Shown here: piece by piece, positions 1-8,446 of the stretch | How the letters are laid out: each line of letters begins with the position of its first letter | How positions within the stretch are numbered: position 1 is the stretch's first letter | Assembly: GCA_004554255.1 (NCBI GenBank) | Contig: SFNC01000001.1 | Span: 1-61,765, forward strand | Origin: Bacteroidales bacterium | GTDB lineage: Bacteria; Bacteroidota; Bacteroidia; Bacteroidales; Muribaculaceae | DNA: 61,765 bases | Reading direction: 5' to 3' | Position numbers and translations under genes: made by a program | The notes under the pieces: model-generated | Told to the model about the DNA's origin: nothing | Seen by the model: only the letters and a program-made list of their open reading frames with translations | The model's database searches: none

Positions 1-19
1 TTCCCTCTTCAACTTGCGA

Positions 20-73
20 AATTTCCTCGAAAATACACCGCCCCTGCGTTAACAAATATTGGGGAACGGGGTC
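20..73 (-). repeat. Dispersed intergenic repeat, copy 1
   Basis: Read on the minus strand, GACCCCGTTCCCC is followed at once by AATATTTGTTAACGCAGGGG and then a CGGTGTATTTTCGAGGAAATT block. The first 33 bases recur exactly at 61672-61704. The last 41 bases recur exactly at 14259-14299. The element begins directly after the TAA stop of the glycosidase gene. It probably continues past the left window edge, because bases 1-19 still resemble the copy 3 tail. It encodes nothing I can recognise. Confidence 0.85.
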
Positions 74-2416
74 TTACTTGTAATCCACCGTAACAGTCAG
101 AGCCTCAGCGCAATCAGTTGCCGGGAGCGTTACATACAGCGTATTATCGGCGGCATTATACTTATATGTGTCGCCTTTTACCTTACGGCCATTGACCTTA
201 ACGGCTTTGGGTGCAGCGGCATTGCGGAAATTGAGGTTCCATGCGCGTTTCTGCACCAGGTCGCACTCGCCTACGTTCTCGCGGGCGGCGATTTTTATGG
301 TTTCTGTCTTGCCGTCTACCGAATGGTCGAAGCGTGTAACGGCGTAGTTTTCGGCATAGCGGTTGTTGTCGCCGTCATCCTCGTAAAGAGAGCCTGTTCC
401 GGCATCACCGGCCACAATATCAAGAATGATTTTCTCCGGTTTGTCGGTAACACGCTTCACCTCCGGGGCATTGAGGGGCACAACGGCACCGGCCTTATAG
501 AAGTACGGTATGTCCTTGTCTGTGAACGACATAGTCTTTACGCACGGGCCATGTACCATCTGATTGTTGGCCACGCTCCACCATTTTCCCTCGGGGAACC
601 ATATCTGCTTGCTGCTTGTGGTGCCGTCTGCGGCAGCCTCGGTTATAGGCGCCACCAGGATGTCATCGCCGAAGAAGTACTGGTTTTCGTACTTATATGC
701 CTCCTCGGCCTGCGGGTATTCGTAGTACAGCGGACGGCAGATGCCGATGCCGGTGTCGTAGGTCTTGCGCGACATTGTATATATGTACGGGAAGAGGGCA
801 TAGCGCAGTTTCACGGCCTCGCGCATCAGCGGGAAGTTGGAGAAAGTCCACATACGGCGCTCAATACGGGGGTCGTTGGTGGCGTGGCTGCGGAAAATCG
901 GGGTGAAGACGCCGAACTGTATCCAGCGCAGGAAGAGTTCGGGGTCGTTCACAATTTTCTCGTCCGTAAAAGCGTGACCGCCAAGGTCATGGCCCCAGTA
1001 GGTATATCCTACATTGGATGCTGTTGCGGTGAAATACGGCTGGAACGCGAGCGTGGGGAAGTTTATTTTAGCATCGCCTGAGAAACCGATCTGATAGCGG
1101 TGGCATCCCAGTCCGCCCCAGCGGTGGAAAATAACCGGGCGACGGTCGGGGCGGTTTTTCTGCATGTCGTTGTAGAACACATGGTTACACCAGAAAGTCT
1201 GGCCCAGGCCGGGAGTGAGTTTACTTGTGCGGTGCTGCTGCCAGTCCAGCCACCAGAAGTCCACGCCCTCGTTCTCGTGGTCGCGTATCACGTTGCTGAA
1301 GAACGACTTGGTGAAATCGGGAAAGTCCAGGCTCCACTCTATGGCGCCGTTTTTGCTGTATTTCCCGCCCAGGTCGCGGGTCATCGCGGCAAAGTACTGC
1401 GGCGACTCTATGCTGTCCACGCCCATTGCGGGATGGAGGTTGAGCGAGAGGCGGTAGTTGTTGTCATGAATCTCCTTGAGGAGAGCCTTTGCGTCCGGGA
1501 TAAGGGTTGTGTTCCACGACCATCCGGTCCATGCACCACGGCCTTCCGAGCCGCAATCGGCCCTGCCGTTCCAGTGCCAGTCCATATCCAGGATTATCAC
1601 GTCGGTGGGTATGTCATTGTCGGCCAAGGCCTTCATTATCTTGCGGTAATCCTCGTCGGTGTACGCAGCGTAGCGGCTGTACCAGTATCCGAAGACATAA
1701 TTCGGCGGCAGGGGAATCTTGCCGGCGATACGTGTAAAGTCGTACAGCGCCTTTTTATATTCCGAGCCATAGCCCAGGAAATATACGTCCAGAGCGGCGG
1801 GGTCCTTGCGCTGAGTCCACCAGTCATAACCTACCACAGATTCGGGTTCCATAGCGAAAGAGCGACTACCGTCGGCACGTTTTGTGGACCACGAATCGTC
1901 TATCACTGCCCATCCCGAGCGGGATATCAGACCGTTTTCCAGCTTGGCGCGCTTGTTGTCGCCATTGCTGCCGTCAAGGGTGCGGCATGTGCCCTTGAGG
2001 TTCAGCGAATCGGGCTTGCCGTAATACCATTCCACCGGCTTACCGTTATGCGTCATGGTTATCAGCAGATTCTCCGCCGGGGCCGTCCGCGGGTCTGTGC
2101 CTTTGCGGTATTTCAGTTTAAGTCTGTCCGTCTCCAGGTATAGGAAATCGCCGTCCTCGCTCTTTTTGAAAGCGGGAACAACGTCCATCTCGCGGTTCAC
2201 GACGGCGAAAGTCGCGCGGTCCTCAAAAACGCTGCTGTCGCTGTATTCTATACGAATCATCTCGGGTGTAAGCACCGTGAATCGGGCATTACCCGAAACC
2301 ACCATGGCCTCCGGCTTGGCAAGCGGGTTTTCGGCCGGCGCCGGAATAAACATCAGCAATAATAATCCACACAAAAATGCCACACGGCCATTTAGGGTAT
2401 TGATAGTTTTGTTCAT
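74..2416 (-). CDS. Secreted glycoside hydrolase family 31 (alpha-glycosidase)
   Basis: Predicted exported alpha-glycosidase of 780 residues. The start is the Met of MNKTINTLNG; a longer frame begins nine codons upstream but would bury the signal peptide. Residues 1-30 form a hydrophobic signal peptide. An N-terminal mutarotase-like beta domain is followed by the catalytic barrel. The likely nucleophile is Asp391 in FWWLDWQQ and the likely acid/base is Asp448 in FSGDAK. A C-terminal beta-sandwich region follows. Known family chemistry is retaining hydrolysis of alpha-linked glucose, xylose or related sugars. The LDWQ nucleophile context is not the classic DMNE of alpha-glucosidases, so the substrate is left open. 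No sus-type transporter lies beside it. The gene ends directly against repeat copy 1. Confidence 0.9.
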   Translation of the reverse strand: MNKTINTLNGRVAFLCGLLLLMFIPAPAENPLAKPEAMVVSGNARFTVLTPEMIRIEYSDSSVFEDRATFAVVNREMDVVPAFKKSEDGDFLYLETDRLKLKYRKGTDPRTAPAENLLITMTHNGKPVEWYYGKPDSLNLKGTCRTLDGSNGDNKRAKLENGLISRSGWAVIDDSWSTKRADGSRSFAMEPESVVGYDWWTQRKDPAALDVYFLGYGSEYKKALYDFTRIAGKIPLPPNYVFGYWYSRYAAYTDEDYRKIMKALADNDIPTDVIILDMDWHWNGRADCGSEGRGAWTGWSWNTTLIPDAKALLKEIHDNNYRLSLNLHPAMGVDSIESPQYFAAMTRDLGGKYSKNGAIEWSLDFPDFTKSFFSNVIRDHENEGVDFWWLDWQQHRTSKLTPGLGQTFWCNHVFYNDMQKNRPDRRPVIFHRWGGLGCHRYQIGFSGDAKINFPTLAFQPYFTATASNVGYTYWGHDLGGHAFTDEKIVNDPELFLRWIQFGVFTPIFRSHATNDPRIERRMWTFSNFPLMREAVKLRYALFPYIYTMSRKTYDTGIGICRPLYYEYPQAEEAYKYENQYFFGDDILVAPITEAAADGTTSSKQIWFPEGKWWSVANNQMVHGPCVKTMSFTDKDIPYFYKAGAVVPLNAPEVKRVTDKPEKIILDIVAGDAGTGSLYEDDGDNNRYAENYAVTRFDHSVDGKTETIKIAARENVGECDLVQKRAWNLNFRNAAAPKAVKVNGRKVKGDTYKYNAADNTLYVTLPATDCAEALTVTVDYK

Positions 2417-2508
2417 GTTATAGATTTGATTGGTGTTATACATCCCGGATACTCGTCCGGCAGTGCAAAGTTATTGAATTTTCGGGAAACGCACAACCCG
2501 TGTGCACC

Positions 2509-2546
2509 AAAAAAGGAAGTTCCAAAGCCTTGGAACTTCCTTTTTT
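2509..2546 (-). terminator. Intrinsic terminator after tRNA-Met
   Basis: A perfect 17-bp inverted repeat (2509-2525 with 2530-2546) has a four-base loop. On the minus strand it ends in a run of T, just 3' of the tRNA. The A/T-rich stem ends make it nearly symmetrical, so it could also act on the plus strand. Confidence 0.85.
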
Positions 2547-2551
2547 TGATT

Positions 2552-2626
<75 letters not shown>

Positions 2627-2640
2627 ATATTTCAGTGGTG

Positions 2641-2672
2641 CAAAGGTACAACGTTTTCAGTTACCCCACAAG
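2641..2672 (-). promoter_or_regulatory. Bacteroidota-type promoter for tRNA-Met
   Basis: On the minus strand there is TACCTTTG (2648-2641) with a CTTG in the -33 position, 20 bases upstream. This fits the TTTG/TAnnTTTG consensus of the phylum's main sigma factor. The tRNA begins about 15 bases downstream. Confidence 0.65.
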
Positions 2673-2775
2673 TATTTTTAATTATTTTAACACAATATTC
2701 GTACATTTTAACCTTAGCCCATCTTTTTACACCTTATTTATATAGAAAAATAAATGTTTTCTGAGAAATTTACAT

Positions 2776-2783
2776 TACCTTTG
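2776..2783 (+). promoter_or_regulatory. -7 box of promoter for the 2877 gene
   Basis: TACCTTTG matches TAnnTTTG. A T-rich stretch 20 or so bases upstream could serve as the -33 element. Transcription would start near 2790, giving a leader of about 87 bases. That leader contains a GGACACGGGGCC motif at 2795-2806, shared with the rplS leader. Confidence 0.6.
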
Positions 2784-2876
2784 CATTCCAAATGGGACAC
2801 GGGGCCTACAGATACGCATCACAGTCCGGCCCGACCCTACTGATTGGTTTTATTCGATTCCTTAACCGTATAAATA

Positions 2877-3257
2877 ATGACACCAGAACAGATACAAAGC
2901 CTGAAAGCCAAAGACAGCGACGGCCTGCTTACGTACGAGTATATCGCCAACAACATAGGAGAGTGCGACGCCGACCTCCCCGAACTGATTGATATACTGC
3001 GACAGATCGACCTGTCGGGGCAATTCACCGCATCGGCGGCACGATTCCTGAACGCCATTGACGCCGACAGATACGCCGACGCCGTACGCGCATTAGTGGC
3101 CGCAACCATTGACCACGACCGCGAGCGCGCATATCTGGGCGACCTTATAGAAAACATCTACGGAAGCGACTACGCCGAGCATGCCGAGGAACTTTCGGCT
3201 ACGGACAACAACTTCCGACGCATGTACAAGCGCCTCTTTCCCCAGAGCATCATCTGA
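2877..3257 (+). CDS. Small acidic protein, function unknown
   Basis: 126 residues, strongly acidic, predicted helical, cytoplasmic (no signal peptide or membrane segment). I do not recognise a named domain. The sequence reads as a run of short helices rich in Asp, Glu, Ala and Leu, with a more basic C-terminus (NNFRRMYKRLF). It opens a plus-strand cluster: the cyclophilin gene starts 19 bases after its stop and the M16 peptidase follows. The ATG at 2877 is the first in frame after a good promoter, so the start is fairly secure. Co-transcription with a folding enzyme is the only functional hint. Confidence 0.75.
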   Translation: MTPEQIQSLKAKDSDGLLTYEYIANNIGECDADLPELIDILRQIDLSGQFTASAARFLNAIDADRYADAVRALVAATIDHDRERAYLGDLIENIYGSDYAEHAEELSATDNNFRRMYKRLFPQSII

Positions 3258-3276
3258 TAACGAACAATATAACAGC

Positions 3277-4179
3277 ATGTTAAAGAAATTATTCTCAATA
3301 CTTGCGCTTAGCGTGGCTCTCAGCGCCTGCGGCACGGGAACGACATCGGAATCCGGAGCACAAAATGCCACAGACTCAACAGATAACTCAACAAAAGACA
3401 CAACAGAAACAATGACCTCAACAACAGACAAATACGTAGAAATCAAGACATCCGAGGGCGACATCACAGTCTGCCTTTACGGCGACACTCCCCGCCACCA
3501 GGCAAACTTCCTGAAGCTCGTCAACGAGGGCTTTTACAACGGCACACTGTTCCACCGCGTAATCAACGAATTCATGATACAGGCCGGCGACCCGGACAGC
3601 AAGACTGCCAAACCGGGCCAGCAGCTTGGCGCCGGAGACCTCGGTTATACCCTTGAGGCTGAGATAGTTTACCCCAAACACTTCCACAAACGCGGAGCAC
3701 TTGCCGCCGCTCGCCAGGGCGACCAGGTAAATCCCGAGCGCCGCTCGTCCGGCTCGCAGTTCTACATTGTCACCGGCCGCAAAATAACCGCTCCGGAAAT
3801 GCAGCAGATAGAAGCACGCTTTGCCGACAGTGAGAAAGAGGCCGAATTCACACGCCTGGTACAGCAGAACATGTCGCAGATCCGCGCCATGCAGGCAAAT
3901 GGCGACCAGCAGGGACTCTACAGCCTGCAGAGCAGGTTGATACAGGAGGTTGAAGCCAAATTTGCCGACAAACCCAAGCTCACTCTCTCGGAGGATGTCA
4001 AGGCCGCTTACAAGTCTGTCGGTGGAACTCCCCACCTTGACAACCAGTACACCGTCTTCGGAGAGGTTGTGAAAGGCATGGATGTCGTAGAGAAAATAGA
4101 AAAAGCACAGACCGATGGCAGCGACCGCCCCGTCAACGACATCAAAGTGCTGTCAATGAAGGTTGTAGACAAACCCTGA
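3277..4179 (+). CDS. Cyclophilin-type peptidyl-prolyl isomerase lipoprotein
   Basis: 300-residue predicted lipoprotein with cis-trans prolyl isomerase function in the periplasm or at the outer membrane. Residues 1-18 give a signal peptide ending in a lipobox with Cys18 (LSAC). A Ser/Thr/Asp-rich linker of about 30 residues follows. The cyclophilin core starts near IKTSEGDITV and contains FHRVINEFMIQAGDP and GSQFYIVTG. An insertion of about 80 residues, rich in Gln and Glu, separates that segment from the final strand region (NQYTVFGEV). The start was moved to the ATG at 3277, because the longer frame would remove the signal peptide. The linker holds DST and DTT triplets, which fit the O-glycosylation motif known in Bacteroides. 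Confidence 0.92.
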   Translation: MLKKLFSILALSVALSACGTGTTSESGAQNATDSTDNSTKDTTETMTSTTDKYVEIKTSEGDITVCLYGDTPRHQANFLKLVNEGFYNGTLFHRVINEFMIQAGDPDSKTAKPGQQLGAGDLGYTLEAEIVYPKHFHKRGALAAARQGDQVNPERRSSGSQFYIVTGRKITAPEMQQIEARFADSEKEAEFTRLVQQNMSQIRAMQANGDQQGLYSLQSRLIQEVEAKFADKPKLTLSEDVKAAYKSVGGTPHLDNQYTVFGEVVKGMDVVEKIEKAQTDGSDRPVNDIKVLSMKVVDKP

Positions 4180-4185
4180 CGCGCA

Positions 4186-5430
4186 TTGCAGAAGCTTATA
4201 TACGTAAACCGCCATACCCTTGCCAACGGCCTGCGCGTGGTTCACGCGCAGGACACGTCCACGGCAATGGTGGCGCTGAACATCCTTTATAATACGGGCG
4301 CGCGGGACGAGAATCCGTCAAAGACCGGCCTCGCGCACCTGTTTGAGCACTGTTACTTCGGAGGGTCGCTGAACATTCCCGACTTCGACGGCGAGCTCAC
4401 CGAGGCCGGCGGCGAAAGCAACGCCTGGACCGGCAACGACTTCACCAATTACTACGAAGTGGCGCCGGCGCAGAACGCCGAGACGCTGTTCCACCTGGAA
4501 AGCGACCGCATGCTGCATCCGATGCTTGCCGAGGACGTGGTGACCGTTCAGCGCAACGTGGTAATCGAGGAATTCAAACAGCAGTGCCTTAACCGTCCAT
4601 ACGGCACAACCGCGCACCACTTGCGCGAGATGGCATACGGGCGCCATCCCTACTCCTGGCCGGTGATAGGCAAAAGTTTCTCTCAGATTCAGAACATCAC
4701 CGCCGCCGACCTGCGCGAGTGGTACACCGGCCACTATGCGCCGGCCAACGCCGTACTTGCCATAACCGGAAACATCACGGCAGAGCGGGCCTTCGCCCTT
4801 GCCGAGAAGTGGTTCGGGCCCATCCCGCCGAGGCCGGTAACAGCAAGAAATCTGCCCCCGATTCCCGACCTGGCGAAGCCGGCAGAACTCATTGTCCACG
4901 GAAATGTGCCGGCCACGGCAGTGAACGTCGCGTTTCTGATGGACGAATTCGGCACAACGGGCTATTTTGCCGCAGACGCGCTTACAGACCTGCTGGCCGC
5001 CGGAAAAGCCTCACGGTTCTTCCAGCGCCTGATTGTCAACGGTAACGGGACTTTCGCGGAGGCCGACGCCTCGATAACCGGCAGCGAACACCGCGGTATG
5101 CTGTTGCTGAACGGACGGCTGGCATCGGAGGACATTGACCCCGATCTCGCCGTACAAATGCTGATTGACGAGGCCCGCGGCATTATCCGCGACGGCATTT
5201 CAGAATACGACCTGCAGCGCATAAAGAACAAATACCGCGCCATAACAATAATGGGGCTGATGGACTATCTGAGTGTGGGTCAGCGCATTGCCATGGCCGA
5301 GATGCAGGGCATAGACCCGGACGAGGCACTCGCCCGGTATATGAATCTTTCTACCGACGATATAATCGATACCGCCCGCAGGATATTCGGCTCTAACCCG
5401 GCAATACTTGTTTATCGCCCGGAGTCATAA
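4186..5430 (+). CDS. M16 family zinc metallopeptidase (TTG start)
   Basis: 414-residue peptidase of the pitrilysin/processing-peptidase family. The inverted zinc motif HLFEH is at residues 51-55 and the third ligand is in NVVIEEF about 75 residues later. Two homologous half-domains are expected; the length suits a single-chain bacterial M16B enzyme. No signal peptide is visible, so it is probably cytoplasmic. The only start that keeps the conserved first strand (HTLANGLRVV) is TTG at 4186, six bases after the cyclophilin stop; the next Met is at residue 28, inside the fold. Translational coupling to the cyclophilin gene is likely. Substrate unknown. Confidence 0.9.
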   Translation: MQKLIYVNRHTLANGLRVVHAQDTSTAMVALNILYNTGARDENPSKTGLAHLFEHCYFGGSLNIPDFDGELTEAGGESNAWTGNDFTNYYEVAPAQNAETLFHLESDRMLHPMLAEDVVTVQRNVVIEEFKQQCLNRPYGTTAHHLREMAYGRHPYSWPVIGKSFSQIQNITAADLREWYTGHYAPANAVLAITGNITAERAFALAEKWFGPIPPRPVTARNLPPIPDLAKPAELIVHGNVPATAVNVAFLMDEFGTTGYFAADALTDLLAAGKASRFFQRLIVNGNGTFAEADASITGSEHRGMLLLNGRLASEDIDPDLAVQMLIDEARGIIRDGISEYDLQRIKNKYRAITIMGLMDYLSVGQRIAMAEMQGIDPDEALARYMNLSTDDIIDTARRIFGSNPAILVYRPES

Positions 5431-5446
5431 ACTTAACCACTTATAT

Positions 5447-6664
5447 ATGAAAGAGTTTGTTATTAGTCAGGAAACATCCGAACGCGCCGTACTGGTGGGT
5501 CTTATCACCCAGCAGCAATCCGAACAGAAGACCATGGAATATCTGGCAGAACTCGCCTTCCTGGCTGATACCGCCGGCGCCGATTGCGTAAAGGAATTCA
5601 TACAGAAACTGGATTACCCCAACCCCCGCACGTATGTGGGCAAGGGTAAATTAGAGGAGATAAAGCTGTACATACAGGACAATGAAATAGGTATGGTTAT
5701 TTTCGACGATGACCTCACCTCCAAACAAGTACAGAATATAGAGCGCGAGCTGCAGGTGAAAATCCTGGACCGCACCAGCCTCATCCTTGATATTTTTGCC
5801 CGCCGCGCACAGACGGCAAGCGCCAAAACGCAGGTGGAACTGGCTCAGTACCAGTACCTTCTGCCCCGCCTTACCCGCCTGTGGACACACCTGGAGCGCC
5901 AGCGAGGCGGTATTGGCATGCGCGGCCCCGGTGAAACACAGATTGAGACCGACCGCCGTATAATCCTGCGCAAAATTTCGCTGCTGAAACAGGAGCTATT
6001 GGCCATTGACAAGCAGAAGGCCGTTCAGCGCAAAAACCGTGGAAAACTTACCCGCGTGGCGCTGGTGGGATATACCAACGTGGGCAAATCCACCATCATG
6101 AATCTGCTTGCCAAGAGCAATGTATTCGCCGAGAACAAGCTGTTTGCCACCCTCGACACCACCGTGCGCAAAATAGCCATAGAGAATCTGCCGATTCTGC
6201 TGACAGACACTGTAGGATTTATCCGCAAGCTCCCCACTCACCTTGTAAACTCCTTTAAATCAACGCTCGACGAGGTTCGCGAAGCCGATGTTCTGGTGCA
6301 TGTCGTGGACATCTCCCACCCGCAGTTCGAGGAGCAGATAGAGGTTGTGGACCGCACGCTGCGCGAAGTCTGCAACGGCGCCGACAAGCCCGTGATAATG
6401 GTTTTCAACAAAATCGACAAGTTCACATACACGCCCAAGGACGAGAACGACCTCACCGAGCGCACACGCGAGAACATATCCCTGGACGAACTTAAGGCCA
6501 CCTGGATGGCGCGCCTCGGCGACAACGCGGTGTTCATCTCGGCTAAAAAAGGCACCAACATCGAAGAACTCAAGGCACGTATATACGCCGTAGCCAAGGA
6601 GATACACCTCTCGCGCTTCCCCTACAACGACCTGCTGTACCAAAATTACGACGAGGAACAATAA
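5447..6664 (+). CDS. hflX: GTPase HflX, ribosome-associated
   Basis: 405 residues. HflX binds the 50S subunit and splits stalled or heat-damaged ribosomes. The N-terminal HflX domain includes PRTYVGKGKLEEIK. A coiled linker precedes the G domain, with P-loop GYTNVGKST from residue 208, DTVGFI as G3 and NKID as G4. The glycine-rich GGIGMRGPGETQIETDRR signature sits before the G domain. The start is the ATG at 5447 (MKEFVISQE), 16 bases after the M16 stop; an upstream in-frame codon would overlap that gene. It is the last gene before the separate rplS promoter. Confidence 0.96.
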   Translation: MKEFVISQETSERAVLVGLITQQQSEQKTMEYLAELAFLADTAGADCVKEFIQKLDYPNPRTYVGKGKLEEIKLYIQDNEIGMVIFDDDLTSKQVQNIERELQVKILDRTSLILDIFARRAQTASAKTQVELAQYQYLLPRLTRLWTHLERQRGGIGMRGPGETQIETDRRIILRKISLLKQELLAIDKQKAVQRKNRGKLTRVALVGYTNVGKSTIMNLLAKSNVFAENKLFATLDTTVRKIAIENLPILLTDTVGFIRKLPTHLVNSFKSTLDEVREADVLVHVVDISHPQFEEQIEVVDRTLREVCNGADKPVIMVFNKIDKFTYTPKDENDLTERTRENISLDELKATWMARLGDNAVFISAKKGTNIEELKARIYAVAKEIHLSRFPYNDLLYQNYDEEQ

Positions 6665-6734
6665 TGCCGGGCCATTGACTGCAGATTTATGTTAAAGTTT
6701 CTTAATAAATAAAGGTGCGTCCGGTTTTTGTTCG

Positions 6735-6742
6735 TACCTTTG
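6735..6742 (+). promoter_or_regulatory. -7 box of rplS promoter
   Basis: TACCTTTG followed by C matches the phylum's -7 element; the -33 element is weak. Transcription would begin near 6749, leaving a leader of about 75 bases before rplS. Confidence 0.65.
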
Positions 6743-6748
6743 CAACCG

Positions 6749-6823
6749 ATATGCGTAACCGCTGGCGTGGACACGAGGCCCGCGTATGTTGCGACAGTTT
6801 AACATCTTATTTATTGCAATAAA
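6749..6823 (+). promoter_or_regulatory. rplS 5' leader, candidate ribosomal-protein leader
   Basis: The leader has GGACACGAGGCC at 6769-6780, then a 13-base spacer and ACAG. The leader at 2795-2824 has the same motif with one change, a 14-base spacer and ACAG. A small stem ATGTT/AACAT (6786-6790 with 6801-6805) encloses the end of the motif. Ribosomal protein genes often carry autoregulatory leaders, but I cannot assign this to a known family. Confidence 0.35.
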
Positions 6824-7186
6824 ATGGATTTAATCAAGATTGCCGAAGAGGCATTTGCCGTTGAGAACAAAGGCAACAAAGAGGAGTTTTTCCCCGGCGA
6901 CACCATCACAGTCGCTTATCGTATCAAGGAAGGTAACAAGGAACGTATCCAGATGTACCGTGGTGTGGTAATCCGCATCTCCGGCGAGGGCGTTCAGAAA
7001 CGCTTCACCGTTCGCAAAATGTCGGAAAACATCGGCGTTGAGCGTATCTTCCCCCTGGAATCACCCTTCATCGAGTCTATCGTTGTCAACAAACACGGTA
7101 AGGTTCGCCGCGCAAAACTTTACTATCTGCGCGCCCTCACCGGCAAAAAGGCCCGCATCAAAGAGCGTCGCCTCAAAAAAGCTTAA
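6824..7186 (+). CDS. rplS: 50S ribosomal protein L19
   Basis: 120 residues, the normal length for bacterial L19. It sits at the 30S/50S interface and contributes to intersubunit bridges. Conserved stretches include PGDTITVAYRI near the N-terminus, YRGVVIRISGEG, TVRKMSENIGVERIFP and the basic C-terminus KARIKERRLKKA. It is monocistronic here: it has its own promoter and leader, and a strong terminator hairpin lies 23 bases after the stop. It is separated from the usual trmD/rimM partners, which is common in this phylum. Confidence 0.98.
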   Translation: MDLIKIAEEAFAVENKGNKEEFFPGDTITVAYRIKEGNKERIQMYRGVVIRISGEGVQKRFTVRKMSENIGVERIFPLESPFIESIVVNKHGKVRRAKLYYLRALTGKKARIKERRLKKA

Positions 7187-7209
7187 TCCGCAACACGGAT
7201 TTTACAATG

Positions 7210-7244
7210 AAGGCGATGCGCCAAAATGGCGCATCGCCTTTTTA
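7210..7244 (+). terminator. Intrinsic terminator of rplS
   Basis: A perfect 14-bp stem (7210-7223 with 7227-7240) has an AAA loop and is followed by TTTTTA. It may also end transcription of the minus-strand small gene on the other side. Confidence 0.9.
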
Positions 7245-7267
7245 TATCCGGGATGGGGAGGGTGCTG

Positions 7268-7453
7268 TCAGATAGGGCGGTTCTCCACGAAATTGCCCAC
7301 ATCGGTATCGCCGAGCAGGTCGGCCCACGTCAGCCATAGCAGCAGCAGGATTATCAGCACGGCCACGCCGATGCACATCCATATATTGATACGACGGCGG
7401 CGGTCACGGCGCTCGTTACGTTCTTCCCGGCGTTTTGCAACATTGTTATACAT
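7268..7453 (-). CDS. Small membrane protein, function unknown
   Basis: 61 residues. The first 22 are highly basic (many Arg and Glu). A single hydrophobic helix of about 20 residues follows (CIGVAVLIILLLLWLTW), then a short acidic tail. The positive-inside rule predicts a cytoplasmic N-terminus and an outside tail. It is transcribed toward the rplS terminator and away from the DUF5715 gene. No domain is recognised. Length, start context and a clean membrane topology make it more likely real than chance. Confidence 0.6.
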   Translation of the reverse strand: MYNNVAKRREERNERRDRRRRINIWMCIGVAVLIILLLLWLTWADLLGDTDVGNFVENRPI

Positions 7454-7532
7454 AATTGTCAGATGGTTTGGGTTTTAAACTTTTTAATATTTATAACAAC
7501 CCAAGCGTTACTTAGTTCTCAAAAGATTTTTG

Positions 7533-7540
7533 TAAATTTG
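7533..7540 (+). promoter_or_regulatory. -7 box of promoter for the DUF5715 gene
   Basis: TAAATTTG followed by C fits the TAnnTTTG consensus; the -33 element is not clear. It would drive the run of genes from 7590 toward aroB. Confidence 0.55.
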
Positions 7541-7589
7541 CAGTTGCTACCGCATTCAGGTAGACATAATTGCAAAGCCAAGCGATCAA

Positions 7590-8435
7590 ATGCAACAACG
7601 CAGAAGAAAATATAAATCCCTCAACCCACGACGTCGCAGGCGTTCCAAACTCTTAATCATCGCCGTTTTCGTCATCTCGGCAATCGCGCTTGTAGCCTTC
7701 AACCAAATGCCGAAGGCGCACGGCGTAACCGAGGGGTTGTTCAGCTTTACACCCGGCGAATCACCCGAAAAGGCCCTGGAGTTCCTAAATTCCGAGGCCG
7801 AAGCAAACGTGTGGGACAATGTGCTGGACACAATGCCCGGCGACGGGTGCGTGCGCATGCACATAAACGGGCTGGGCGGCCCGCTGTTCCGCGTTTTCAA
7901 CGACAGCAACCACACCCACTATGCCGAGGCCGAGCCTATGGGCATAAAACCTATAAAGTGCGACGCCGACCTGGCGGACATACATGTGCCGCTGGTGCGC
8001 ATACGCTCATGCCAAAACTTTTATGTCTACGAGCTTAAGCACTCGTTCCCGTACCTTATCCCGGAGGCGGCGAAACGCCTGGACGAGGTGGGACAGCGCT
8101 TCAACGACTCCCTGCGCGCCCGCGGCGGCGGCGATTACCGGCTCAAGGTTACCAGCATGCTGCGCACCGACGGGTCGGTGCGACGTCTGCGACGCGTAAA
8201 CCGCGTGGCCGTGGACTCGTCCGTGCACCGCTTCGGCACCACTTTCGACATCAGCTATACCCGTTTTATGCTGAACCGCCTCGGCGGTACCTACCGCACC
8301 CAGGAGGACCTGAAGAACCTCCTCGCCGAGGTGCTATTTGCCATGCGCAACGAAGGCAAGATATATGTTAAATACGAACGAAGCACCGGTTGCTTCCACA
8401 TCACCGCGCGCCGCAACGGCAGCGCGACAAGCTAA
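7590..8435 (+). CDS. DUF5715-like exported protein with an M15-like metal site
   Basis: 281 residues. A very basic N-terminus precedes one membrane helix (about 20-40), so the rest should face the periplasm. The C-terminal half has the layout of D-Ala-D-Ala carboxypeptidase/M15 folds: SSVHRFGTTFDIS puts His213 and Asp220 where zinc ligands are expected, and His270 in CFHIT could be the third. This resembles the family called DUF5715 in Bacteroidota; the assignment is from memory. A peptidoglycan peptidase role is inference. The AsmA-like gene starts 11 bases after its stop, suggesting one operon. Confidence 0.75.
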   Translation: MQQRRRKYKSLNPRRRRRSKLLIIAVFVISAIALVAFNQMPKAHGVTEGLFSFTPGESPEKALEFLNSEAEANVWDNVLDTMPGDGCVRMHINGLGGPLFRVFNDSNHTHYAEAEPMGIKPIKCDADLADIHVPLVRIRSCQNFYVYELKHSFPYLIPEAAKRLDEVGQRFNDSLRARGGGDYRLKVTSMLRTDGSVRRLRRVNRVAVDSSVHRFGTTFDISYTRFMLNRLGGTYRTQEDLKNLLAEVLFAMRNEGKIYVKYERSTGCFHITARRNGSATS

Positions 8436-8446
8436 ATACACTGCAC

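Noticed and set aside
59..1081. Long plus-strand frame of 340 codons opposite the GH31 gene
   Set aside because: It lies wholly antisense to a well-supported glycosidase and its product has no domain pattern; GC-rich third positions in the real gene create such shadows.
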